A stretch of 20,260 bases of DNA, from assembly GCA_023663915.1 (NCBI GenBank), contig JAMPGN010000053.1, forward strand, positions 1 through 20,260, written 5' to 3'. The DNA comes from Eubacterium sp. Its GTDB lineage: Bacteria > Bacillota_A > Clostridia > Lachnospirales > Lachnospiraceae. Position numbers and translations under genes: made by a program. Shown here piece by piece: positions 7,578 to 15,019 of this stretch (positions are counted from its first letter, which is position 1; every line of letters begins with the position of its first letter). The notes beneath the pieces were generated by a model. It was not told where the DNA came from. It saw only the letters and a program-made list of their open reading frames with translations, and did not search any database.

Positions 7578-9095
7578 TTATAACTCCAATGCCCTGATCT
7601 GTTCAACCAGTTCACCGCCTCGCTCTGTCAGCATCAGTTCTTCGTTGTGGCGTTGGTAATCCTCGCATCCGTACATGCCGATAAATTTGGCGCACTCCGC
7701 CTGAACGGTGCACTCCGTCACGAGAATCAGCATTTCATTGCCGGAGCCGAACGTGTCTTCCACGAACTGAAAAAGACAATGCATTTTCTCCTTAATTCCT
7801 GCCGTATCCCGCTTGTAGTCTGCGACTTTTGCATCAAAACGCACCTTAACGCCTGCAAAAGCCTCCTCCGCGCTCCCCGCGCCTTGGACTCTCATTTCCT
7901 TCTCACATTCGCCAAGAAACCGGATGATTGCCTTGCTCTTTTGCTTATCCTGCACCGACAAAGCTCCCGCCTTCTGCAGCGACTCCATCGCCGCGCGTCT
8001 GCCCTCGGTCTGTCGGCTAAGCAGTGTCAGCAATTCGTCCGTACTTCCGCCGGACTGTGCTCTTGCCTTCAACGCCTTGAGCGGGTTCATCAGTTCGCCC
8101 AACATCTCCGATTCCTGCATATTCTCCTTGATCTCCTGCTGCATCTTATCGATCAGCATTCCCATTAAGGACAGCCGTTCGTCGAAGTCCGCCTTGCGCG
8201 CCTTGTCCTTCGCCTGCTCGCTGACTGTTCCCGCAAGAATCTCTTCCACTTTGTAATCGTTTTTATATTTCTGGTACAGATCGTAATATGCCGTAAACTC
8301 TTTGACAACCCGCTCATTGCGCAGATACTGCCCGACGAAAGACTCCGCGACCGCAAGATTCTCTTCCTCATAGAGCGCCAGCATCTCCGACAGGTCTTCC
8401 CAGCCCCTTGCCGTAATATAACTTCTGCCTTTTACGGTCGTCTCCACCTGGTAGAAATCTTCCTTTTTCATATCCAGATAATTTAAGATCGCTGTGTGCA
8501 CACCGCGTTCCTTCGCATACTCTTTCCAGACGGCATAATCCGCCTCCACTTCCAGTACTTTCAGACGATCCATCGTCACCACGTCAAACTCCCGGACGGA
8601 CTTATTATACTCCGGCGGATTGCCTGCGGTCACGATGACCCAGCCCTCCGGCACCCGATGCCTGCCGAACACTTTGTACTGCAAAAACTGGAGCATGGAA
8701 GGCGCGAGCGTCTCCGACACACAGTTGATCTCATCGAGAAAAAGGATGCCTTCCTTGATGCCACTCTCGGACATCACATCATAGATCGACGCAATAATCT
8801 CACTCATGGTGTACTCCGACACGTCGTACTCTTTGCCGTCATACTCCTTGTGCACAATAAAAGGAAGCCCCAGCGCGGACTGCCTCGTGTGATGGGTCAT
8901 GGAATAGGAGACAAGCGCGATCCCAAGCTCCTGCGCAATCTGCTCCATAATCGCCGTCTTGCCGATTCCCGGCGCACCGAGTAAAAAGATCGGACGCTGT
9001 CTGATAATCGGAATGCGATACTCGCCCTCCTCGTCTTTTTTCAGATAAATCTTCACGGAATCCTTGATATAATTTTTCGCTTCTTTCATGTTCAT
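7578..9095 (-). CDS. MoxR-like AAA+ ATPase
   Basis: MoxR-type AAA+ proteins act as ATP-driven chaperones or remodelling factors, commonly with a VWA-domain partner encoded beside them. The 505-residue product shows Walker A GAPGIGKT (40-47), Walker B ILFLDE (117-122), a sensor-1 asparagine in TAGNPPE (156-162) and a following DRLKVLEVEA stretch with an arginine. The AAA+ core covers about 1-240. The C-terminal half (about 240-505) is helical and charged, with no recognised domain, and probably mediates partner binding. The VWA gene ends 126 bases upstream and the LRR gene starts 136 bases downstream, all on the same strand. The start ATG follows GGTGACGACAA, with an alternative at codon 3. 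The client is unknown. Confidence 0.85.
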   Translation of the reverse strand: MNMKEAKNYIKDSVKIYLKKDEEGEYRIPIIRQRPIFLLGAPGIGKTAIMEQIAQELGIALVSYSMTHHTRQSALGLPFIVHKEYDGKEYDVSEYTMSEIIASIYDVMSESGIKEGILFLDEINCVSETLAPSMLQFLQYKVFGRHRVPEGWVIVTAGNPPEYNKSVREFDVVTMDRLKVLEVEADYAVWKEYAKERGVHTAILNYLDMKKEDFYQVETTVKGRSYITARGWEDLSEMLALYEEENLAVAESFVGQYLRNERVVKEFTAYYDLYQKYKNDYKVEEILAGTVSEQAKDKARKADFDERLSLMGMLIDKMQQEIKENMQESEMLGELMNPLKALKARAQSGGSTDELLTLLSRQTEGRRAAMESLQKAGALSVQDKQKSKAIIRFLGECEKEMRVQGAGSAEEAFAGVKVRFDAKVADYKRDTAGIKEKMHCLFQFVEDTFGSGNEMLILVTECTVQAECAKFIGMYGCEDYQRHNEELMLTERGGELVEQIRALEL

Positions 9096-9221
9096 TTGTC
9101 GTCACCCGGTCACTCTGAATTTGCCTATCTTGATTTTTATGCAATCTGCCTTCTCAATTTCTCATAATGAGCTTTTGACACCCGAAGCCTATTCGGAACT
9201 TTCTTGTTCGGAATTTTATCC

Positions 9222-10535
9222 TCAATTCTGCTCAGGCTCTTCCTCGAAATCTTCTTCCCCTAAGACAAGCCTGACCGCCCACGGCGGCACTTTCGGCGTA
9301 TTGTCGTCATCGTGCAGGAACACGAATGCCACATCATAATCCGGCATCTGCTCCGGATAGATACCGTAGCCGTCCGTAAAATAGATCATGCCCTTTAAGT
9401 GATCAAACTCGTGCTCTTCGCGCAGTTGCTCGATATAGGAAAACACGGGACGGAAATCTGTCGAACCGAACCCCGTCAGTCTGCCCTGTTCCATGAAAAG
9501 ATCGAACTCTTCCCTTCTCGTAATCTTGGTATCCTGCCTGACCTCACTGTCACACTGTATAATATGCACATTGATCTTATGGAAAAAACTTTCCTGCGCC
9601 TGCATGATATGATAAGTCTTCTGCAAAAAAGCCTGCACAATCCTGCCCCTGCATGACGCGGACGTGTCCAGCGCGATCACAAAATCCTTGATCTTATTGC
9701 TGTCCTTATATTCCAATGGCTCTACAAGCGGCATATTGCCGTAAGTGTTTAATCCGTAAGTATAGTAGATATAGTCAAACTCGTCGTCATTGACTTGGAT
9801 CGTCTCGCCCATGACCATGAATTTCTTCAGAAAGTCCGTATAGTCGTAGCGTTCCCTCGTGGCTTCTTTCAAATTCAGCTCCATGCTCTCGGCGTTGTTC
9901 TTCCCTTTGCTGAAACTTTTCAAGTCCGCCTTGATGCGCTCGCTGACCTTTCTCCACTCCGCCTGTGATAATTCCAGTTCCTCCCGTCTGTCCCAATAGA
10001 TATGCTCGTCATAATGGCATAATTTATTCCACTCATCAACCGCCTTCTCGGACGGCTCTTCGATCCGGAAATGCCGGTAAATCTTTTCCGCCGTCAGACC
10101 GCCCGCCTGCTTTGTGAGCGTTTCCAAACGATTCCGCAGCATGTCGTCGGTCGAAAGGGAGGTCAGATGCATATCCATATCCAGAATCGTATGCTCCACC
10201 GCGATATCCGTCGCCATATCCCAATAGCTCCTGTTCATCTTATCCGTCGCCGCACCATGATAAAAAATACAGTGCAGCAGCGTGTGCAGATAAAGCCTTG
10301 CCGCATAATTCGGCGCGTTCCGGTACTGCCGGAGCAGGCGCACCGGATCATAGTACAGTTTCGCCCCGTCAAAAAGATGCGCGCCCGTCTGTTCCCTGCA
10401 CTCCACCTTCAACTTCGATAACGCCACATCCAGAAAACGCATGTTGATGAGTATGCCGTCGTGCGCAAGGCGCATGACCTTGGCAGCAAGTTCCCGTATC
10501 TGAAATTGTCTATCCGTCTTGTGACCTTGTTCCAT
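9222..10535 (-). CDS. VWA-like domain protein with metallopeptidase-like N-terminus (DUF2201 type)
   Basis: The C-terminal part (about 280-437) is a VWA-like domain with the metal-ion-dependent adhesion site DTSAS (290-294), a later threonine in GFGSTDF and an acidic IYFTDGYG segment. The N-terminal part resembles the putative metallopeptidase domain often fused to such VWA domains, with HTLLHCIFYH (84-93) and DMATDIAVEH (106-115). In that family the first motif is normally HExxH; here threonine replaces the catalytic glutamate, suggesting a binding rather than proteolytic role. The 437 residues lack a signal peptide, so the protein is probably cytoplasmic. It is the first gene of the set followed by the AAA+ ATPase, the expected functional partner. 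Ribosome binding is weak (GGGGCAGCGTT before ATG). The pairing is known; the process served is not. Confidence 0.82.
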   Translation of the reverse strand: MEQGHKTDRQFQIRELAAKVMRLAHDGILINMRFLDVALSKLKVECREQTGAHLFDGAKLYYDPVRLLRQYRNAPNYAARLYLHTLLHCIFYHGAATDKMNRSYWDMATDIAVEHTILDMDMHLTSLSTDDMLRNRLETLTKQAGGLTAEKIYRHFRIEEPSEKAVDEWNKLCHYDEHIYWDRREELELSQAEWRKVSERIKADLKSFSKGKNNAESMELNLKEATRERYDYTDFLKKFMVMGETIQVNDDEFDYIYYTYGLNTYGNMPLVEPLEYKDSNKIKDFVIALDTSASCRGRIVQAFLQKTYHIMQAQESFFHKINVHIIQCDSEVRQDTKITRREEFDLFMEQGRLTGFGSTDFRPVFSYIEQLREEHEFDHLKGMIYFTDGYGIYPEQMPDYDVAFVFLHDDDNTPKVPPWAVRLVLGEEDFEEEPEQN

Positions 10536-10635
10536 AACGCTGCCCCATTACCTTAGCCGCATAATCTATATTAAATCAAACTTATTGTTTCACGCTCTCC
10601 CTAAACGTAATCCTAGATGAAGAGAAATCCTCTGT

Positions 10636-11427
10636 TCATCCTGCCACACACACTTGAATAAAATATAGAATCATCAAATGCGCCGGATAAAACAGATAGA
10701 AAAACCATTTTGAAAAGTTCCTGCCTTTTTCCGCCCTTTTCCCATTGTAAAATAGGAGCACTGTTACTGCCGCCACGATAATTCCCAACCCGGAGCACAG
10801 CGCACGCACAACCGCGTACACCACTTGGATTCCCTGCGCGCCATACAGATAACTGTCCAGATTGTTCACCACGAACAGAACATACACGACCCCATAGCCA
10901 AACGCCGTCTTTCGCGGATTCCCCTTGCCATTGTAAAGCAGGATCGTACAGACCGGCGCAAAGAGCGCCCAATCGCTTACCATCGTGGCAAGCATGAGAA
11001 GCACCCCGGTAAACGTCTTAAGAAAAGGATTCGCAATTCTTTCCATAGCCGTCAGAATCAGGAAGCAACAGAGCAATGTATAAATCATATTCAACCTGCC
11101 GTAGTGGAACGCAAGCGAAAAGGGAATCTGTGACATGACCGCAAATATCAAAAGCCGCATTCCGTACTTCACCTTCGAGCGCGTATAGTCGTATCCTTCC
11201 ACCAGAAAAAAACACATGACAGGCATCGTAAAATACCCGATATACTCAAACACCCGATACAAAACGGTTCCGTATGGGAGAAAGATATGCGCTATATGGT
11301 TGAGCAGCATCGTAAACATTGCTATGTACTTGATCGCATCCCGATTGAATACTCTGAAATTTGTGCCGGAAATAGAATCTGGCCCCATCTCTCCATTCTC
11401 CATTCTCTGCCGATTGATACAGACCAT
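10636..11427 (-). CDS. TraX-family integral membrane protein
   Basis: The TraX family is named for the F-plasmid acetylase of pilin, and chromosomal Firmicute members have no established substrate. The protein shows the conserved opening RDAIKYIAMFTMLLNHIAH (29-47), then EYIGYFTMPVMCFFLVEGYDYTRS (61-84) and RLLIFAVMSQIPFS, with about seven or eight hydrophobic helices. No conjugation genes lie nearby, so a role in acylating a surface component is only a guess. The first ATG (11425-11427) lacks a good ribosome site. The ATG at 11386-11388 follows a GGAGAATGGAGAG stretch and would give 250 residues beginning MGPDSISG, which is the more likely start. A separate hairpin lies just upstream. Confidence 0.85.
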   Translation of the reverse strand: MVCINRQRMENGEMGPDSISGTNFRVFNRDAIKYIAMFTMLLNHIAHIFLPYGTVLYRVFEYIGYFTMPVMCFFLVEGYDYTRSKVKYGMRLLIFAVMSQIPFSLAFHYGRLNMIYTLLCCFLILTAMERIANPFLKTFTGVLLMLATMVSDWALFAPVCTILLYNGKGNPRKTAFGYGVVYVLFVVNNLDSYLYGAQGIQVVYAVVRALCSGLGIIVAAVTVLLFYNGKRAEKGRNFSKWFFYLFYPAHLMILYFIQVCVAG

Positions 11428-11438
11428 AACATTGAGAT

Positions 11439-11462
11439 AGGCGATTAACTTTCTAATCGCCT
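11439..11462 (-). repeat. inverted repeat upstream of the traX-like gene
   Basis: Perfect 9-base arms (AGGCGATTA / TAATCGCCT) enclose a 6-base loop. The repeat lies 12 bases upstream of the first traX ATG and 51 bases upstream of the preferred ATG. Neither strand has a T run after it, so it is not a normal terminator. It could be an operator or an mRNA leader hairpin. Confidence 0.55.
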
Positions 11463-11561
11463 GTCTACATTTCTCTATTGCTTTTCACTGCTTTGTATTT
11501 CCCCTGTCCCGTCCTGTTTCACTCTGCCTTGCCGGATACAGACTTCCTATCTATCGCACCA

Positions 11562-12194
11562 TTACTGCACAAACGGATTATACTTCTTCTCATGCCCGAT
11601 CGTCGTGATGTCTCCATGTCCCGGATAGACTTTCGTCTCGTCGGGCAGTTCAAAAAGCTTCTCTTTGACTGATCTGGTCAATGCACTCATACTGCCCGTA
11701 GCAAGATCTGTCCTTCCGACCGATTCCAGGAAAAGCGTATCCCCCGCAACCAGAATGCCGCCTTCTTCAAAATAATAGCAGCAGCTCCCCACCGTATGCC
11801 CCGGCGTGGCAATCAATTTACAGGTGATTCCCGCGATCGTGATCTCCTCGCCATCTTTCAGATAGCGGTCGGGAATCACCGTATAGGGTCTTCCAACCTG
11901 ATCGGATACGTTGGTAACTGCGTCCTCGCACAGTACTTTCTCTTCCTCATAAGCATAAATCGGTGCGCCCGACAATTCTCTCAGCTTATTCGTTCCCCAT
12001 ATATGGTCAAAATGTCCGTGCGTCAAGAGGATTCCTTTGACATTCAGACCTTTTTCCTTCAGTTTGTCGTAAATGTAATCGCCTTTATCGGCAGGGTCAA
12101 AAAAGATCACATCATTCGACCCTTCCCGGTATACAAAATAACAATTCGTCTGGCAGATGCCTAACATCATCCTGCCGATCTTCAAATCAGCCAT
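11562..12194 (-). CDS. MBL-fold metallo-hydrolase (glyoxalase II-like)
   Basis: This 210-residue cytoplasmic hydrolase has the full metallo-beta-lactamase metal-binding set: THGHFDH (58-64), a histidine in ATPGHTVG, an aspartate in VAGDTLF and a histidine in YPGHGD. These bind two metal ions, as in glyoxalase II-like thioester hydrolases. Short proteins of this subfamily often follow rel in Clostridia and Bacilli, but their physiological substrate is not settled, so no gene symbol is given. The ATG follows a strong GAGGAGGG site. It begins 91 bases after rel ends and is probably cotranscribed with it. Confidence 0.9.
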   Translation of the reverse strand: MADLKIGRMMLGICQTNCYFVYREGSNDVIFFDPADKGDYIYDKLKEKGLNVKGILLTHGHFDHIWGTNKLRELSGAPIYAYEEEKVLCEDAVTNVSDQVGRPYTVIPDRYLKDGEEITIAGITCKLIATPGHTVGSCCYYFEEGGILVAGDTLFLESVGRTDLATGSMSALTRSVKEKLFELPDETKVYPGHGDITTIGHEKKYNPFVQ

Positions 12195-12242
12195 ATTCCC
12201 TCCTCTATCTCCTATCTATTTCAAGACATGATCCAATGATAC

Positions 12243-12266
12243 TCAGACTGCATGTTCTGCGGTCAT
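12243..12266 (-). other. seven-codon mini-ORF between rel and the MBL gene
   Basis: On the minus strand AGGAAGTTATACG leads into ATG and then six more codons to TGA (MTAEHAV). The initiation region is almost identical to that of the AraC gene at 19718 (AGGAAGTATACGATG), so ribosome loading is plausible. It may serve translational coupling or be a remnant of a lost gene. Confidence 0.3.
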
Positions 12267-12285
12267 CGTATAACTTCCTATTCTC

Positions 12286-14598
12286 TTAACTCGTCGTTCT
12301 CTCTATATCAATAATGCTCTCGATCGTCCCGATCTTATCGATGATACGCTGTAACTCTTCCCTGCCGCCGATCTCGAAGCTGACCATGATCGTAGCCGTT
12401 CCCTGTTTGCTCACTCTGGTATTCAGGGAAAGGATATCAATGCCCTTCTCCGTAAGCGCCTTGGAAATATCCGCTATCAGACCATTCCGGTTATTGGCAA
12501 AAATACTGATCTCCGCAAAATACTTGCCGGATACTGCTTCCGTCTGCTGCCACTCTGCATCGATCAGCCTGTTGCGGTCTAACTCCGGAAGATTCATGAT
12601 ATTCAGACAGTCCGTCCGGTGGATGGAAACGCCCCTTCCCCTCGTGACAAAACCGACGATCTCATCACCCGGCACGGGACTGCAGCACTTGGAAAAACGT
12701 ACCGCCACATCATGGATTCCCTTGACGACGATGCCGTTTGTGCCCTTCTGCGTCCTGTTTCTCGTGATCTGGGCATTCCCCTCAAGCTCCGCCAGCACTT
12801 CCGCATCGGTCATCTCCCTGCGGTGGTCATGGTCATACATCTCCTGCATACGGTTGAGGATCTGACCTTCTTTCAATCCGCCGTGCCCGATCGCCGCAAG
12901 CACGGAATCCCAGTCTTGAAAACCATACTTCTTAATGATGGCATCCTGATACTTAGGAATCATCACCTCAACAGGGTTAATAGACTTCGCCTTGCAGTAA
13001 TTGGCAATCAGCTCCTTACCTTTGACAATATTATCGTCTTTTAGCTGGTGTTTAAACCACTGATTAATCTTGTTTTTCGCCTGCGTGCTCTTGACGACGT
13101 TCAGCCAGTCGCGGCTGGGACCCTTAGAGTTCTGGGATGTCATGATCTCGACGCGGTCGCCATTCTTGATCTCGTAATCGATCGTCACCAGCTTGCCGTT
13201 GACCCTTGCCCCAATCATTCGGTTGCCTACGGCGCTGTGAATGCTGTAAGCGAAATCGATCGTCGTGGAACCCGCCGGCAGATTCTTCACATCGCCGGTA
13301 GGGGTAAAGCAGTATACATTATCCGAAAAAAGGTTTAAATCGCTCTTTAAGAGGTTCAGAAACTCCTTGTTGTCGGACATATCCCTCTGCCATTCCAAAA
13401 TCTGGCGAAGCCATACTAACTTCTCCTCTTCCTGCGTCTCTACCTTCTTGCCATCGGATGCCTCTTTATATTTCCAGTGTGCGGCGATACCGTACTCCGC
13501 CGCCTTATGCATCTCGTACGTCCTGATCTGAATCTCAAAAGGCTGACCCGTCGTGCCGATCAGCGTCGTATGCAAAGACTGGTACATGTTCGCCTTCGGC
13601 ATGGCGATGTAATCCTTGAAACGCCCCGGAATCGGTTTATACATCTCATGTATCACGCCAAGCGCGGCATAACAATCCCGCACAGATTCCACGATGATAC
13701 GCACGGCAAACAGGTCATAGATCTGGTCGATGGTCTTATTCTGATTCTTCATTTTCTTATAGATACTGAAAAAATGTTTGATACGCCCGTCGATTTCCGC
13801 CTTGATCCCCACACGCTCAATGTGCTCGCTGACCTCATCGACGATCGTCTGAATATACTGCTCGCGCACGTTCTTGCGGATCGCGATCTTGTCTACCAGA
13901 TCGTAGTAAGCCTCCGGCTCCAGATATTTTAAAGAAAGATCATCCAGCTCAACCTTGATCTTGGATATGCCAAGCCGCTGGGCAATCGGTGAATAGATGT
14001 CTAATGTTTCCCTGGCGATCTCCTGCTGTTTCTCCGGACGCATATGCTGAAGCGTCCGCATATTGTGCAGTCTGTCCGCCAGTTTGATCAATATGACGCG
14101 GATATCTTTTGCCATGGCTAGGAACATCTTACGCAGGTTCTCCGCCTGACGTTCCAGCTTCTCCGCATCCCTGTCACGGTCAGCGGAATTGTCCCCGTGG
14201 AAATTCAATTTCTCTAATTTGGTGACACCGTCTACTAGAAGAGCCACGTCCGCGCCGAACTTCTCCTCGATCTGTTCGTCGGTCATGATCGTGTCCTCGA
14301 CCACGTCATGCAAAAGCCCCGCCACGATCGTTTCCTTGTCAAGTTCCAGATCCGCGAGAATAATCGCCACATAGAGCGGATGGATAATATACGGTTCGCC
14401 GGACTTGCGCACCTGATCTTTGTGCGCTTCGTAAGCAGTCTGATAGGCTTTCTCGATCAGGGAAATATCATCGGAAGGGTGATATTTGCGCACACGGCTA
14501 ATAAGCTCCTCGTACAATGTCTCCGGAGTTTGAAATTCTTCAATGGATTCGATTCTGCCGTCATCAATAATGACTTCGCGTTTTTCTTCTGTCGCCAT
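12286..14598 (-). CDS. rel: bifunctional (p)ppGpp synthetase/hydrolase (RelA/SpoT homologue)
   Basis: Rel makes and degrades (p)ppGpp, the stringent-response alarmone, in response to amino-acid starvation sensed at the ribosome. The 770-residue protein has every domain. The HD hydrolase (about 45-195) contains IIHP (H73) and HDVVED (97-102), so hydrolysis should be intact. The synthetase (about 240-370) contains GRIKHFFSIYKKM, FKDYIAMPK and YQSLHTTLIG. The TGS domain (about 400-465) has VYCFTPTGDVKNLPAGST. A conserved cysteine domain carries CCSPVPGD with HRTDC, and a C-terminal ACT domain (about 695-768) completes it. The GRxKH form of the synthetase motif fits bifunctional enzymes. The ATG is preceded by TGGTGAGGT. 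A consensus promoter lies 51-79 bases upstream of the gene. The usual neighbour apt is absent here. Confidence 0.96.
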   Translation of the reverse strand: MATEEKREVIIDDGRIESIEEFQTPETLYEELISRVRKYHPSDDISLIEKAYQTAYEAHKDQVRKSGEPYIIHPLYVAIILADLELDKETIVAGLLHDVVEDTIMTDEQIEEKFGADVALLVDGVTKLEKLNFHGDNSADRDRDAEKLERQAENLRKMFLAMAKDIRVILIKLADRLHNMRTLQHMRPEKQQEIARETLDIYSPIAQRLGISKIKVELDDLSLKYLEPEAYYDLVDKIAIRKNVREQYIQTIVDEVSEHIERVGIKAEIDGRIKHFFSIYKKMKNQNKTIDQIYDLFAVRIIVESVRDCYAALGVIHEMYKPIPGRFKDYIAMPKANMYQSLHTTLIGTTGQPFEIQIRTYEMHKAAEYGIAAHWKYKEASDGKKVETQEEEKLVWLRQILEWQRDMSDNKEFLNLLKSDLNLFSDNVYCFTPTGDVKNLPAGSTTIDFAYSIHSAVGNRMIGARVNGKLVTIDYEIKNGDRVEIMTSQNSKGPSRDWLNVVKSTQAKNKINQWFKHQLKDDNIVKGKELIANYCKAKSINPVEVMIPKYQDAIIKKYGFQDWDSVLAAIGHGGLKEGQILNRMQEMYDHDHRREMTDAEVLAELEGNAQITRNRTQKGTNGIVVKGIHDVAVRFSKCCSPVPGDEIVGFVTRGRGVSIHRTDCLNIMNLPELDRNRLIDAEWQQTEAVSGKYFAEISIFANNRNGLIADISKALTEKGIDILSLNTRVSKQGTATIMVSFEIGGREELQRIIDKIGTIESIIDIERTTS

Positions 14599-14632
14599 AC
14601 CTCACCAGCCGCACTATTATAATGATGAATCT

Positions 14633-14644
14633 AATATCGATATT
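14633..14644. promoter_or_regulatory. 12-base palindrome at the rel transcription start
   Basis: AATATCGATATT is a perfect palindrome lying at the predicted +1 of the rel promoter. A site there could bind a dimeric repressor. It may also be chance in AT-rich DNA. Confidence 0.35.
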
Positions 14645-14648
14645 CCCT

Positions 14649-14677
14649 ATTATAATCGCAAATCCTACGCAAGTCAA
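14649..14677 (-). promoter_or_regulatory. rel: predicted sigma-A promoter of rel
   Basis: On the minus strand TTGACT (14672-14677) and a perfect TATAAT (14649-14654) are separated by exactly 17 bases. Transcription would start about 14641-14643, giving a leader of about 43 bases before the rel ATG. Confidence 0.8.
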
Positions 14678-14710
14678 AATATTCTTTCTTGGAAAATCAC
14701 CCTTTGAATT

Positions 14711-14736
14711 AGTTTTTATGAATCCACGTAAAAACT
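14711..14736 (-). repeat. inverted repeat in the rel upstream region
   Basis: Perfect 8-base arms (AGTTTTTA / TAAAAACT) surround a 10-base loop. On the minus strand it directly follows an AAGGAGGAG stretch, whose last three bases overlap its left arm. It would be transcribed only from the upstream promoter at 14846-14874. Confidence 0.45.
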
Positions 14737-14741
14737 CCTCC

Positions 14742-14781
14742 TTTTCGATAAGAATTGCCTAATCTTGTTTTTTATCGAAAA
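14742..14781 (-). repeat. inverted repeat in the rel upstream region
   Basis: Ten-base perfect arms (TTTTCGATAA / TTATCGAAAA) are separated by a 20-base loop. On the minus strand GGAGGAG follows the second arm directly, so pairing could influence access to that ribosome-binding-like stretch. It lies within the region transcribed from the promoter at 14846-14874. Confidence 0.5.
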
Positions 14782-14845
14782 AGAGGTATCTCCTCACTTT
14801 CGTTTCACATTTGTTTCCTTCAAAATCCCATTAATTACTATGATT

Positions 14846-14874
14846 ATTTTATATAGATTTTCAGTATATGTCAA
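14846..14874 (-). promoter_or_regulatory. second predicted sigma-A promoter, about 250 bases upstream of rel
   Basis: On the minus strand a perfect TTGACA (14869-14874) and TAAAAT (14846-14851) have 17-base spacing. Transcription would start near 14839, some 240 bases before the rel ATG and without a gene in between. It lies downstream of the hydrolase terminator, so it starts a new transcript. Confidence 0.7.
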
Positions 14875-14950
14875 TTTTGAGAAAGAGCACAGCTCGTTTA
14901 CAAGATTCGCCTGCGGTGAACTCGAAATAGGCGTAGGAATTTTCTATAAC

Positions 14951-14999
14951 AAAAAAACGGGAAGCGCCCGGTCCCCTTTTCATCTCACCTACGCTTCCC
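14951..14999 (-). terminator. intrinsic terminator of the symporter-hydrolase operon
   Basis: On the minus strand GGGAAGCG (14992-14999) pairs perfectly with CGCTTCCC (14959-14966) across a 25-base loop and is followed by G and seven T residues. It starts about 20 bases after the hydrolase stop codon. Confidence 0.85.
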
Positions 15000-15019
15000 A
15001 TAAATACTTATTCTTTATG

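Larger units (their letters stand above)
14599..15019. other. 421-base region without a gene upstream of rel
   Basis: No reading frame of credible length with a ribosome site was found on either strand. It contains, from right to left on the minus strand, the terminator of the hydrolase gene (14951-14999), a strong promoter (14846-14874), two inverted repeats (14742-14781 and 14711-14736) with an AAGGAGGAG stretch between them, the rel promoter (14649-14677) and a palindrome at the predicted start (14633-14644). The second promoter implies either a long rel leader or a small RNA. Confidence 0.7.

Noticed and set aside
9192..9213. Two TTCGGAA copies 15 bases apart after the VWA gene
   Set aside because: They are short, only two copies, and not placed at a recognisable promoter; chance is the simplest explanation.
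10636..11427. Conjugative element indicated by the TraX-like gene
   Set aside because: No relaxase, coupling protein, integrase or attachment repeats were seen. TraX-family genes are common on Firmicute chromosomes.
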